Origin: JBBATK01 sp044224515 | GTDB lineage: Bacteria; Bacteroidota; Ignavibacteria; Kapaibacteriales; NICIL-2 | Reading direction: 5' to 3' | DNA length: 64,000 nucleotides | Assembly: GCA_044224515.1 (NCBI GenBank) | Contig: JBGAKH010000001.1 | Coordinates: forward strand, 186,001-250,000 | Notes under the pieces: generated by a model | The model's input: only the letters and a program-made list of their open reading frames with translations | The model's database searches: none | Told to the model about the DNA's origin: nothing | Position numbers and translations under genes: made by a program | In this document: one piece after another, positions 42,640 to 51,498 of the stretch | How positions within the stretch are numbered: position 1 is the stretch's first letter | Layout of the letters: every line of letters begins with the position of its first letter

Positions 42640-45600
42640 TCAGGCATAGTACTCTTGCAGGGATCGTACGTCAACCCTACCGTGACGTCGTGCTTTGATT
42701 CCTTCCAAAGAAGCATCCGCGGCGGCCAAGGTGGTAAAGAACGGAATCTTGTAGCGCATTGCTGTCTGCCCCATTACATACTCGTCATAGCGAGCATTTT
42801 CACCCAAAGGTGTGTTGATAAGAATCTGCACATCGCCATTCTTGATATTGTCAACGATACTTGGACGTCCTTCGTAGTGTTTAAGAACGGTCTCCGTCTG
42901 CACACCGTGTTCGTTCAAGTATTGCGAGGTCCCACGTGTAGCGTAAATCTTGAAACCCAAATCAGCATAGCCCTTGGCAATTTCTACGGCACGGGATGTT
43001 TTGTCGCGCGACTGTAAGGATATAAACACGGAACCTTGGATCGGAAGATTGTTTCCGGAGGACAAATGTGATTTCAGGATAGCATCACCAAAGCTGCGAT
43101 CCATGCCCATGACTTCGCCGGTACTTCTCATTTCCGGACCAAGGAAGATGTTGACCTTCGGGAACTTTGTAAATGGAAACACCGGCTCTTTGATCGCGAT
43201 ACGATCGGTGTCGAGTTTGAAATCCTGGACGCCTATGTCCGACAGTTTTTCGCCAAGTATGACTCGCATTGCAATCTCAACCAATGGAACGCCGGTGGCC
43301 TTGGCCACAAAGGGAACAGTGCGCGATGCTCTTGGATTGGCTTCTATCACATAGATCTTTCCTGCCTGTATTGCATACTGCACGTTCATGAGGCCGACTA
43401 CCTTGAGCTCTTTAGCCATACGGCGGGTGTAATCCAACATCGTCTCATACTGTTCATTATTCATGTTGTACGGTGGCAACACGCACGATGAATCACCGGA
43501 GTGGATACCGGCCTCTTCGATGTGTTGCATCACTCCAACGATGGCAACGTCGTTTCCGTCTGCCACGCAATCCACATCGAACTCAAAGGCATTTTCAAGA
43601 AAATGATCAATGAGAATCGGGCGTCCGGGGAAACGCTGCACGGCGTTCTCAACGTACTTGCGCAAGGCTTCCTCTCGGTAACAGAGCTCCATTGCTCTAC
43701 CGCCCAACACGTATGAGGGACGCACCAGAACCGGGTATCCAATGCGCTCGGCGATCTCTACCGCTTCCTGGGCATCAGTTGTTGTGCTGTATGGTGGACA
43801 CGGAATCTTCAACCTATCGATCATCTCACCGAATCGCTTCCGGTCTTCAGCCACGTCAATACCTTCAAGCTGAGTACCTAGCAGCTTCACACCGGCATTG
43901 ACAAGTTGCTGAGCCAATTTGAGCGGAGTTTGCCCACCGAAAGAAACCACGACGCCTTCCGGCTTCTCGAAATCGATGACATTCATCACGTCTTCAAATG
44001 TCAATGGCTCAAAGTAGAGTTTGTTCGTCGTATCATAATCGGTTGAAACCGTTTCAGGGTTGCAATTAATCATGATCGCTTCCCAACCACGAGCACGAGC
44101 AGCGTACACAGCTTGCACGCAGCAATAATCAAACTCGATACCTTGTCCAATACGATTGGGACCGCTTCCAAGGATGATTACCTTTTTTGCAGCGCTGCAA
44201 ACAGACTCGTTCTCTTCACCATAGGTAGAGTAATGATATGGCGTCTCCGACTCAAACTCCGCAGCGCAAGTATCCACGGTCTTGAATACCGGTGTGATTT
44301 CTTGCGCTAAGCGAAACTGTCGGATCTCTTCTTCGGCAATACCGCTCATCATACCGATTTGTCGATCACTGAAGCCCATTTTCTTCATCCGACGTATCGT
44401 AGTTGGGTTGAGAGAGTCGACAAAGAGCTGTCCGCCGGTACTTGCCGTTTCCTCAATAAACGAGAACGCTTCCTCCACGATTTCTCGACATTGCTCGATG
44501 AACCAGGGATCGTAGTGCGTGAGACTAAAGATCTCCTCTGTACTCATCCGATATCGCAGGGCGTCGTTTAGGTCAAACAGCGAAGATGATGTCCGTTTCC
44601 GGAGATAATAGCGTAGGCGATCAAGTTCTGCATAGGTGGGTTCAGCTATTACTCGATGCTCCACTCTGTCAAATCCAAAGCCGCCTCGATTCTTTTCTAG
44701 GGAGCGCACTGCTTTTTGCAATGCTTCTTTGAATGTACGACCAAAGGACATCACCTCACCAACCGACTTCATCTGAACAGTCAGAGAGTCCTCCACTTCA
44801 CGGAACTTTTCAAAGTCCCATCGTGGAATCTTCACTACGACATAGTCAATGCTCGGTTCAAAGCAGGCAGGAGTTTTCTTGGTAATATCATTCTGTATCT
44901 CATCGAGGGTATATCCCACTGCGAGTTTCGCTGCAATTTTGGCGATAGGAAATCCGGTTGCCTTTGATGCAAGTGCGGAACTTCTGGACACACGCGGGTT
45001 CATTTCAATGACAGTCATACGTCCGGTAGCAGGATTCATCGCAAACTGGATATTCGATCCTCCTGTCTCCACTCCAATAGCACGGATAATCTTCAGCGCC
45101 GCATCTCGCATGCGTTGATACTCTCGGTCGCTCAGTGTCTGCGCCGGTGCTACCGTGATCGAATCGCCCGTGTGCACCCCCATTGGGTCAAAATTCTCAA
45201 TGGAACAGATGATCACAACATTGTCCTTGACGTCGCGCATCACCTCGAGTTCATACTCCTTCCATCCGAGCACGGACTCCTCTACCAACACCCGACCAAT
45301 TGGCGAAGCAACGAGGCCGGCGCGTAACATCTCTTGGTAGTCTTCCATGTTATAGGCGATACCGCCACCAGTGCCTCCCATGGTGAAGCTTGGACGTATG
45401 ATTGCCGGAAATCCTACCTTCTCGGCTACTTTCAAGCCCTCTTCATAGTTCGTGACAAACTCTCCCACGGGCATCTCAAGCTCGCATCGGTGAATCGCTT
45501 CAAGAAAGAGCTCTCGATCCTCTGCCATTTTGATAGACTCTATCTTGGACCCGATGAGTTCGACGCCTAACTTCTCAAGTACTCCGCGCTCGTGCAACTC

Positions 45601-45900
45601 TACGGCGATATTCAACGCCGTTTGGCCTCCCATTGTCGGGAGTATCGCATCAGGCTTTTCCTTTTGAAGAATTGCTTCAACGTATTCCGCAGTCAGCGGT
45701 TCTATATAGGTAGCATCCGCCACGATGGGATCCGTCATGATGGTCGCCGGATTGGAGTTTACCAAGATGACGCGATAGCCCTCTTGTCTCAACACCTTGC
45801 ATGCTTGGGTACCGCTATAGTCGAACTCACAAGCTTGACCAATAACGATGGGTCCTGAACCAATAACCAAAATGGATCGTATATCACTTCTCTTAGGCAT
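42640..45900 (-). CDS. carB: Carbamoyl-phosphate synthase large subunit
   Basis: Makes carbamoyl phosphate for pyrimidine and arginine synthesis. 1086 residues from the ATG at 45900 (MPKRSDIRSILVIGSGPIVIGQ). Two ATP-grasp halves are seen, each with the IGSGP entry and the FTMGGTGGGIA / YVLGGRAM ATP-lid blocks and the VIEMNPR / VIEANPRASR metal sites; the oligomerisation region lies between. The last 150 residues form the MGS-like allosteric domain (FKIYATRGTSQYLNEHG). carA, encoding the glutaminase subunit, is not next to it; pyrB is 124 bp upstream. Confidence 0.97.
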   Translation of the reverse strand: MPKRSDIRSILVIGSGPIVIGQACEFDYSGTQACKVLRQEGYRVILVNSNPATIMTDPIVADATYIEPLTAEYVEAILQKEKPDAILPTMGGQTALNIAVELHERGVLEKLGVELIGSKIESIKMAEDRELFLEAIHRCELEMPVGEFVTNYEEGLKVAEKVGFPAIIRPSFTMGGTGGGIAYNMEDYQEMLRAGLVASPIGRVLVEESVLGWKEYELEVMRDVKDNVVIICSIENFDPMGVHTGDSITVAPAQTLSDREYQRMRDAALKIIRAIGVETGGSNIQFAMNPATGRMTVIEMNPRVSRSSALASKATGFPIAKIAAKLAVGYTLDEIQNDITKKTPACFEPSIDYVVVKIPRWDFEKFREVEDSLTVQMKSVGEVMSFGRTFKEALQKAVRSLEKNRGGFGFDRVEHRVIAEPTYAELDRLRYYLRKRTSSSLFDLNDALRYRMSTEEIFSLTHYDPWFIEQCREIVEEAFSFIEETASTGGQLFVDSLNPTTIRRMKKMGFSDRQIGMMSGIAEEEIRQFRLAQEITPVFKTVDTCAAEFESETPYHYSTYGEENESVCSAAKKVIILGSGPNRIGQGIEFDYCCVQAVYAARARGWEAIMINCNPETVSTDYDTTNKLYFEPLTFEDVMNVIDFEKPEGVVVSFGGQTPLKLAQQLVNAGVKLLGTQLEGIDVAEDRKRFGEMIDRLKIPCPPYSTTTDAQEAVEIAERIGYPVLVRPSYVLGGRAMELCYREEALRKYVENAVQRFPGRPILIDHFLENAFEFDVDCVADGNDVAIVGVMQHIEEAGIHSGDSSCVLPPYNMNNEQYETMLDYTRRMAKELKVVGLMNVQYAIQAGKIYVIEANPRASRTVPFVAKATGVPLVEIAMRVILGEKLSDIGVQDFKLDTDRIAIKEPVFPFTKFPKVNIFLGPEMRSTGEVMGMDRSFGDAILKSHLSSGNNLPIQGSVFISLQSRDKTSRAVEIAKGYADLGFKIYATRGTSQYLNEHGVQTETVLKHYEGRPSIVDNIKNGDVQILINTPLGENARYDEYVMGQTAMRYKIPFFTTLAAADASLEGIKARRHGRVDVRSLQEYYA

Positions 45901-46024
45901 AGGATGATTTACTAATGATGATTTCAATCAGATTCAACACTGTCGCTAAACACGTTGATCTTAGACAGTGTACTAAGACTATGCGTTTGCTTCGCCGTTG
46001 CGCAGCAATTACGCAAACAAGTTT

Positions 46025-46957
46025 TTACGCCCCGGCACATACCAAAGACAAACAGGCCATTCGTACGTAAACGCCATTGCTTACTTGCGTTCGGATCAAT
46101 GATTGCGACGAGTTGGCAATCTCATACTCAATCTCAACACCATAGTTCACCGGACCCGGATGAAGAACGAGCACGTTTCCTCGGCTTACGAACAAACGAT
46201 TCAAAAGCCCATATCGACGCGCGTACTCCGACTCCGATGGAATGAGCCCCGACTGCATGCGTTCTTTTTGAAGTCGCAACGTCATCACGGCATCGCAACA
46301 GTGGACCACATCCTCGGCTGTAGAGCATTGTTCAACATCGAACGAATCGATCTCGCGAGGGCGAAGTGTCGGCGGAGCACAAACGAAGAGCTTCGCGCCA
46401 AGTGCTCTCAGCAAATGGTAATTGGAACGAAAGACGCGGCTGTGCGCCAAATCACCGATGATCCCAATGCGTTTTCCTTCCAAGCTTCCTAATGCATCCA
46501 GTAAGCTCAACGCGTCGAGCAATGCTTGGGTGGGATGCTCGTGCATTCCATCACCTGCGTTCACAACAGCAGCACGTACACAGGATGCGGCGAATTCTGC
46601 CGCTCCGCTGGCACTGTGCCTGATCACAAATGCATCAGGATGCATGGCATCCAAAGTTTGCAGAGTGTCAAAAAGGCTTTCGCCTTTCGCAACACTTGAG
46701 CCCGACGAACTAAAGTTGACGACACGCGCACCCAAGCGCAGAGCCGCTATCTCAAACGAACTCCGTGTACGCGTACTATTTTCAAAGAAAGCATTAAGGA
46801 TAACTCGACCGGCTAGTTCGTCACTCTCCCGAGAGTGCGAAAAAAAAGCGCGATAGTCACGCGCTTTGTCGAGTATCATGTGCACTGTTTCGAGACCCAG
46901 AGTCTCTGTGCCGAGAATGTGTTGTCGCGAGTCGGTCACTAGGTAGATCGATAACAA
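46025..46957 (-). CDS. pyrB: Aspartate carbamoyltransferase catalytic subunit
   Basis: First committed step of pyrimidine synthesis. Carbamoyl-phosphate motif FFENSTRTRSSFE, the loop SSVAKGESLFDTLQTL, DGMHEHPTQALLD and IIGDLAHSRVFRSN identify it. The aspartate-loop block reads VLHPGPVNYGVEI, where Tyr replaces the usual Arg of NRGVEI. The start is unclear: TTG at 46957 or GTG at 46939 (which would give MTDSRQHILG); no ATG fits. 310 residues from the TTG. No pyrI regulatory gene seen. Forms a unit with carB. Confidence 0.93.
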   Translation of the reverse strand: MLSIYLVTDSRQHILGTETLGLETVHMILDKARDYRAFFSHSRESDELAGRVILNAFFENSTRTRSSFEIAALRLGARVVNFSSSGSSVAKGESLFDTLQTLDAMHPDAFVIRHSASGAAEFAASCVRAAVVNAGDGMHEHPTQALLDALSLLDALGSLEGKRIGIIGDLAHSRVFRSNYHLLRALGAKLFVCAPPTLRPREIDSFDVEQCSTAEDVVHCCDAVMTLRLQKERMQSGLIPSESEYARRYGLLNRLFVSRGNVLVLHPGPVNYGVEIEYEIANSSQSLIRTQVSNGVYVRMACLSLVCAGA

Positions 46958-47038
46958 TAATTCAACCGACGTATCAAGCGGATCTCAGGAAGAACTAAGA
47001 AATCGAAACGTCTGAGATTAATCGATACGTTGTGAGTG

Positions 47039-47046
47039 CAAAATTA
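47039..47046 (-). promoter_or_regulatory. Bacteroidota-type -7 element (TAATTTTG) before pyrB
   Basis: The minus strand reads TAATTTTG, an exact TAnnTTTG match, 81 bp before the TTG start and between the HU terminator and pyrB. Confidence 0.45.
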
Positions 47047-47100
47047 CAACGACAACCGCATTTGAGATCTAGGATACAGTCGTCATCATCGCAAAATGTC

Positions 47101-47134
47101 AAAAAAAAAGCCGTCCTAATTTCTCAGGACGGCT
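47101..47134 (-). terminator. Intrinsic terminator of the HU gene
   Basis: AGCCGTCCT (47109-47117) pairs with AGGACGGCT (47126-47134), a 9-bp stem with an 8-nt loop; on the minus strand it is followed by nine T. It begins 5 bp after the HU stop. Confidence 0.95.
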
Positions 47135-47139
47135 AGCGA

Positions 47140-47520
47140 TTACTTTTTCTTGCCTTTGGCTGCTGCCTTCTTTGTAGCGGCAGGCTTCTTTGCTGCTGCT
47201 GCCTTCTTCGGAGCTGCTGCTTTCGGAGCCGCTGCCTTAGCCTTGCCTGACTTTACAACGTCAGAAAGACCCTTTCCGGCTTTGAACTTTGCAACCTTGC
47301 GCGCTGCAATCTTGATGCTCTCACCGGTACGAGGATTCTTTCCCTTGCGTGCGCCACGGTGTGAAACGCTGAATGTACCAAAACCAATCAACGATACACT
47401 GTTGCCTTTGGCAAGTGTACCGGCGATTGAGTCGATTGTTGTGTTGAGTGCCTTCTCTGCTTGTGACTTTGACAAGCCGGCACCGGCGGCGATGGCTTCA
47501 ACCAATTCACCTTTATTCAT
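47140..47520 (-). CDS. hup: HU-family DNA-binding protein with lysine/alanine-rich C-terminal tail
   Basis: A 126-residue nucleoid protein. The ATG at 47520 gives MNKGELVEAIAAGAGLSKSQAEKAL, the standard HU start; the longer frame from 47592 is not believed. The HU domain (1-90) has SVSLIGFGTFSVSHRGARKGKNPRTGESIKI with the RTG arm. Residues about 91-126 are a histone H1-like tail of AAAPKK/AAKKPA repeats, like the tails of mycobacterial HupB and some Bacteroidota HU proteins; such tails compact DNA and may be acetylated. Single-gene unit with a strong terminator. Confidence 0.95.
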   Translation of the reverse strand: MNKGELVEAIAAGAGLSKSQAEKALNTTIDSIAGTLAKGNSVSLIGFGTFSVSHRGARKGKNPRTGESIKIAARKVAKFKAGKGLSDVVKSGKAKAAAPKAAAPKKAAAAKKPAATKKAAAKGKKK

Positions 47521-47906
47521 GACAGAACCCCATAAAGTAGACCAAACAATAGTTAACTGTAGAGACAAACATAGCAAGGGTTGAAGAGGCAACCAAGACT
47601 ATTTTTCCACAAAGCGTGATTTCATGCGGGTTTCAGAGCCTACTCCCCGCTACGCTAGACAGACAGCAGTGTGCAAAGCACACTGCATGCTGAAAAGACG
47701 AATAGAGCGGATCGTAAACAACAGCGGCTTTCAGGACGTCGATAGCCTGAAAGCCGCATGAATACTTGCATCTGTGTTCTTGATACCAACTGTAAACATC
47801 TCGTTGGTCTTTTTGCAATTCACCGTCGCCGGAGTGCAGGCTCGTGATCATTCTCTTGTCTCATTCGACTTCAAATCGACACCAAGACAGCCCAACACCG
47901 CCTCTC
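47521..47906. other. 386-bp stretch without a gene, with two inverted repeats
   Basis: Between the HU gene and greA, both on the minus strand. Any ORF here is short, without a family signature. It holds GCAGTGTGC/GCACACTGC (47666-47674 and 47678-47686, 9-bp stem, 3-nt loop) and GCGGCTTTCAGG/CCTGAAAGCCGC (47724-47735 and 47746-47757, 12-bp stem, 10-nt loop). The second may end greA transcripts (minus-strand continuation is TGTTGTTT). HU's leader and promoter lie in the left part, with CAAACAATA resembling a loose -7 box. Confidence 0.6.
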
Positions 47907-48386
47907 CTAAATTGATTTGCTTACCTCTAGAACTTTGTACTGAATCATACCGGCCGGAGCTTTAGACTCAACGACGTCGTCAACACGTTTACCTAAGAGT
48001 GCCTTCCCTAGCGGAGAGCTTACCGATAGTGTTCCCTTCTCAAAATCAGCCTCTTCTGCGCTCACAAGGGTGAAGCTAATTTCTTTGTTGATTTTCAGAT
48101 TCATGAGTCGCACGGTGCTGAGAATGTAGACACTTCCATCATCAGGGAGATCTTTGGGATCGATAACCTTTACGTTTGACAACGTTCGTTCCATGCTCGC
48201 AAGTTTCATTTCGAACAATTCCTGCTCGTGCTTCGCTGCATCGTAATCGGCGTTTTCCGATAAGTCTCCATGTGAACGAGCATCCGCAATTTTCTTGGCG
48301 ATCTCTTTGCGCCCATTTGTTTTCATTTCGCGAATCTCTTCTTCTAACTCGCGTACTCGATCGCGTGTCATATAAACTGCTGCCAT
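47907..48386 (-). CDS. greA: Transcription elongation factor GreA
   Basis: Rescues backtracked RNA polymerase by stimulating transcript cleavage. 159 residues: the N-terminal coiled coil with the acidic tip ARSHGDLSENADYDAAKHEQ, where the Asp and Glu enter the polymerase channel, and the C-terminal FKBP-like domain with ISFTLVSAEEADFEKGTLSVSSPLGKALLGKRVDDVV. The tip acids are intact. Apparently monocistronic. Confidence 0.97.
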   Translation of the reverse strand: MAAVYMTRDRVRELEEEIREMKTNGRKEIAKKIADARSHGDLSENADYDAAKHEQELFEMKLASMERTLSNVKVIDPKDLPDDGSVYILSTVRLMNLKINKEISFTLVSAEEADFEKGTLSVSSPLGKALLGKRVDDVVESKAPAGMIQYKVLEVSKSI

Positions 48387-48513
48387 GGTAGTCCTCTGTA
48401 GAACGTATAGTCGTTGGAAAAATATTCAGTTGACGGTAGCTTCACCACCTTAGATGCCACTCGGTAGTCTGTGACGCTATGCCGGAGAGATTGTACAACA
48501 ATCCCGGAGGGTC

Positions 48514-48551
48514 AAAAAAAATGCAAAGCTGCCAAACAGTGACAGCTTTGC
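48514..48551 (-). terminator. Intrinsic terminator of the tgt-yajC-ribBA unit
   Basis: GCAAAGCTG (48523-48531) pairs with CAGCTTTGC (48543-48551), a 9-bp stem with an 11-nt loop; on the minus strand it runs into ATTTTTTTTG. Lies 86 bp after the ribBA stop. Confidence 0.9.
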
Positions 48552-48636
48552 GTTTACCGTACCTAAACGGCTGTACGAAGATACGCTTTCGTACAACCAA
48601 GAATCAAGTTTTTTCGTCAGACGAATCTCCACTCCA

Positions 48637-49851
48637 TCAAACAGCCGATAGAAGGTGACCCATCTTGTTCTTCTTCGTGCGCATGTATTCGACGTTTACG
48701 TCGTTCGGACTCATCTCTAAGGGTACAAGCTCGACGATCTCGAGTCCGAAGCTCGACAATCCAACTCTCTTTGTGGGATTATTCGTCAAGAGTTGCATCT
48801 TTCGCACTCCAAGGTCATACAAAATTTGGGCTCCTATACCGTACTCTCTGGCATCGGGCTTAAAGCCAAGATGTACGTTAGCTTCAACCGTATCCATGCC
48901 TTGAGATTGCAGTTGATAAGCCTTGATCTTGTTGACGAGACCAATGCCTCGACCTTCCTGTCGCATATAAAGCAACACTCCGTTGCCTGCCTGTTCAATG
49001 GCTCGTAAGGCTGCGTCAAGCTGAGAGCCGCAATCACAGTGTAGTGAATGGAAAATGTCACCGGTCATACATTCTGAGTGTACTCGTACAAGCACCGGTG
49101 TGTCTGCGCTCACAACGCCTTTGACAAGTGCAACGTGCTCCTTCTCATCCTCCGTGGTCTTATACACTTTTATTGTGAAGTCGCCGTACTCAGTTTTCAG
49201 TGGTGACTCCGCACTGAGATGAACACAGTGCTCACTCTTCAAACGATAGCTGATCAAGTCTTTTATCGTAATGATGCGAAGGTTGTGCGCCGCCGCAAAC
49301 TCGAACAATTGCGGTGCGCGGGCCATACTTCCATCGGTCATCACAATTTCGCACAATGCTCCTGCTTCCCCAACACCGGCGAGACGACATAAATCGACGA
49401 CCGCCTCGGTGTGACCGGTTCTGCGCAAGACACCGTGTTCGACGGCGACGATAGGAAAAATGTGACCGGGGCGACCGAAATCTTCCGGCTTTGCGTGATT
49501 GTCAGAAAGGGCCTTGATGGTAGCGCTTCTATCCGGAGATGATATGCCGGTACTTGTTCCATGAACATAGTCAATGGAGACCGTGAAATTCGTTTCGTGC
49601 AAAGCCGTATTCTTTTGAACCATTGGCTCAAGCTGCAATTGGGCAGCACGCTCGCGAGAAATCGCAGCGCAAATCAAGCCGCGTCCGTGTTGCGACATAA
49701 AGTTCACATGTTCGGTACTGCAATGCAGTGCCGAACAAATAAGATCACCTTCGTTCTCGCGATCCTCATCGTCAAGAACAACCACGAACTTTCCTTCCGC
49801 AATGTCTTTGATCGCGTCTTCGATGCTATCAAAGCGAAACTCTGTCTGCAT
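48637..49851 (-). CDS. ribBA: Bifunctional 3,4-DHBP synthase / GTP cyclohydrolase II
   Basis: Makes both early riboflavin intermediates. 404 residues: the RibB domain (about 1-200) has VVLDDEDRENEGDLICSA with the metal acids and HVNFMSQHGRGLICA, plus RTGHTEAVVDL; the RibA domain (about 207-404) has RVHSECMTGDIFHSLHCDCGSQL, the zinc cysteines, and YMRQEGRGIGLVNKIKAY with the catalytic Arg. Starts 1 bp after yajC stops, so it is in the tgt-yajC operon and has no room for a leader riboswitch. Confidence 0.96.
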   Translation of the reverse strand: MQTEFRFDSIEDAIKDIAEGKFVVVLDDEDRENEGDLICSALHCSTEHVNFMSQHGRGLICAAISRERAAQLQLEPMVQKNTALHETNFTVSIDYVHGTSTGISSPDRSATIKALSDNHAKPEDFGRPGHIFPIVAVEHGVLRRTGHTEAVVDLCRLAGVGEAGALCEIVMTDGSMARAPQLFEFAAAHNLRIITIKDLISYRLKSEHCVHLSAESPLKTEYGDFTIKVYKTTEDEKEHVALVKGVVSADTPVLVRVHSECMTGDIFHSLHCDCGSQLDAALRAIEQAGNGVLLYMRQEGRGIGLVNKIKAYQLQSQGMDTVEANVHLGFKPDAREYGIGAQILYDLGVRKMQLLTNNPTKRVGLSSFGLEIVELVPLEMSPNDVNVEYMRTKKNKMGHLLSAV

Positions 49852-49852
49852 A

Positions 49853-50182
49853 TTAGTCCTTCTTCTTGAGTACGACGGCGATTGCTGCCTTGTCGAACTT
49901 CATTTTTGTGTTGTCCGATACGTTCAATGTAACCGTCTTTCCTTCTTCATCGACTTCGGAAACCGATGCATGGATACCGCTTGACGTCACAACTTTGTCG
50001 CCCTTCTGTAAAGAATCGAGCATCTGCTTGATCTCTTTTTGCTTCTTCTGTTGCGGGCGTATCATGAAGAAGTAGAAGACAACGAACAGGGTTCCAAACA
50101 TGACAAGTGTTGAGATCATTTGTCCGCCTTGATCTCCACCCTGTGCTCCCTGCGGAGGCATAAAAGCTAATAAGCTGTGCAT
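49853..50182 (-). CDS. yajC: Sec translocase accessory subunit YajC
   Basis: A 109-residue inner-membrane protein: a short periplasmic Gly/Gln-rich start (MHSLLAFMPPQGAQGGDQGG), one helix (about 22-41), then RPQQKKQKEIKQMLDSLQKGDKVVTSSGIHASVSEVDEEG, the family block. The ATG at 50182 fits; a longer frame from 50347 is not supported. Works with SecDF; secD and secF are not next to it. tgt lies upstream by 116 bp, the classical tgt-yajC order. Confidence 0.93.
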   Translation of the reverse strand: MHSLLAFMPPQGAQGGDQGGQMISTLVMFGTLFVVFYFFMIRPQQKKQKEIKQMLDSLQKGDKVVTSSGIHASVSEVDEEGKTVTLNVSDNTKMKFDKAAIAVVLKKKD

Positions 50183-50298
50183 AGTACGATAACGTTTGTG
50201 TAGAAATGATGTTGTATGCAATCGAGATAACGACTCAGGTTCAGCGACTTCAAATGAGTTGTCGCGTAGAAGAGGTCTGCAAAAATAAAGAATTGGGC

Positions 50299-51432
50299 TT
50301 AGCTCTTGGTATCGGGATAAAACTGCTCCAAGTAGTCGCGCTTCCACTGACGGAAGGTCCCCTCGAGTATTTTCTCACGGGCTGTCCGTGTCAGCCACAA
50401 GTAGAAACCAAGATTTTGCATCGTAGCGAGCTGCAATCCGAGTATCTCACCGGCTACGAACAGGTGACGTAGGTAGCCTCGACTGAAATTCTGGCTCGCG
50501 TAGTTATCCAAACCTGCATCAATGGGATCTTGACTCTCCTTTAGGGTCGCGCGCACATTCAGCTTGCCGGTTGTGGTAAACAATGTTCCGTTTCGAGCAT
50601 TTCGCGTGGGCATAACGCAGTCAAACATGTCGACACCTAACTCAATGGCATTGAGAATGTTCTGAGGTGTTCCGACTCCCATCAAATAACGAGCTTTGTG
50701 TTGCGGAATGACAGCCGTCGAAGCCGCAACAATGTCATACATTTCATCCAAGGGTTCGCCAATTGCAAGCCCGCCAATCGCATATCCGTCAAAATCCATG
50801 GCGCAGAGTTCCTCCAGACATTGCTTCCGTAGATCAGAGTAGATACTTCCCTGACCTATCGCGAAGAGCAGTTGCCGATGTCCGTACAGTGGTTCCGAAT
50901 TCTTCAAAGCCGTTAAACAACGAGCTTCCCATTGAAGAGTCATCCGCATGGAGTCTTCTGCCTCTTTACGCGTTGCGGGATAAGGTGTGCACTCGTCGAA
51001 ACACATCATGATGTCGCTTCCGATATGTCGCTGGATATCCATCACTTCTTCGGAACTGAAAAAGTGCTTGGATCCATCGATGTGCGAGCGAAACTGCACC
51101 CCATCCGGTGTGATGCTGCGTAAATCTCGAAGAGAAAATACTTGGTATCCTCCACTGTCGGTAAGAATAGGTTTATCCCAACTCATGAACTTGTGCAAGC
51201 CACCGAATTGTCGTAAGATTTTCTTTCCCGGACGTAGGTACAAATGATAACTGTTTCCAAGGATGATCTGCGAACCGAGCTGTTTAAGCGAGCGCTCATC
51301 AATGGCTTTCACACTACCGTTTGTGCCTACAGGCATGAAAATCGGTGTATTGATGTCGCCGTGATCAGTATGAAGCACGCCTGCACGGGCGGCACACTGA
51401 GGATCGTTTGCTAGTAATGTATATGCTTCCAT
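50299..51432 (-). CDS. tgt: tRNA-guanine transglycosylase (queuine/preQ1), zinc ligands missing
   Basis: Inserts preQ1 in place of G34 in GUN tRNAs. 377 residues from ATG 51432. Catalytic acids are present: Asp92 in TDSGGYQVFSL and nucleophile Asp271 in FDCVMPTRNARNG, plus GYAIGGLAIGE. However, the zinc site of the family is gone: the E. coli cysteines 302, 304 and 307 and His333 align, at a constant offset of 6, to Leu308, Asn310, Ser313 and Gln339 (DAGLDNYASQNFSRGYLRHL and ATMQNLGFYL). I recall that some Bacteroidota Tgt also lack the cysteines, so this may be a lineage trait rather than a defect. Confidence 0.92.
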   Translation of the reverse strand: MEAYTLLANDPQCAARAGVLHTDHGDINTPIFMPVGTNGSVKAIDERSLKQLGSQIILGNSYHLYLRPGKKILRQFGGLHKFMSWDKPILTDSGGYQVFSLRDLRSITPDGVQFRSHIDGSKHFFSSEEVMDIQRHIGSDIMMCFDECTPYPATRKEAEDSMRMTLQWEARCLTALKNSEPLYGHRQLLFAIGQGSIYSDLRKQCLEELCAMDFDGYAIGGLAIGEPLDEMYDIVAASTAVIPQHKARYLMGVGTPQNILNAIELGVDMFDCVMPTRNARNGTLFTTTGKLNVRATLKESQDPIDAGLDNYASQNFSRGYLRHLFVAGEILGLQLATMQNLGFYLWLTRTAREKILEGTFRQWKRDYLEQFYPDTKS

Positions 51433-51498
51433 AAATGATCGTGATAGGAGACTGAACTCATCAGTCCGCAACGTGTTTGAATGTACTGTGTCTGCACT

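Noticed and set aside
47150..47584. 144-aa plus-strand frame rich in Ala and Phe, looking like a membrane protein
   Set aside because: It is the mirror of the Lys/Ala tail codons of the HU gene on the other strand; no start signal and full overlap with a clear gene.
49852..50182. FMN riboswitch upstream of ribBA
   Set aside because: The ribBA start is 1 bp from the yajC stop, and the upstream DNA is coding for yajC.
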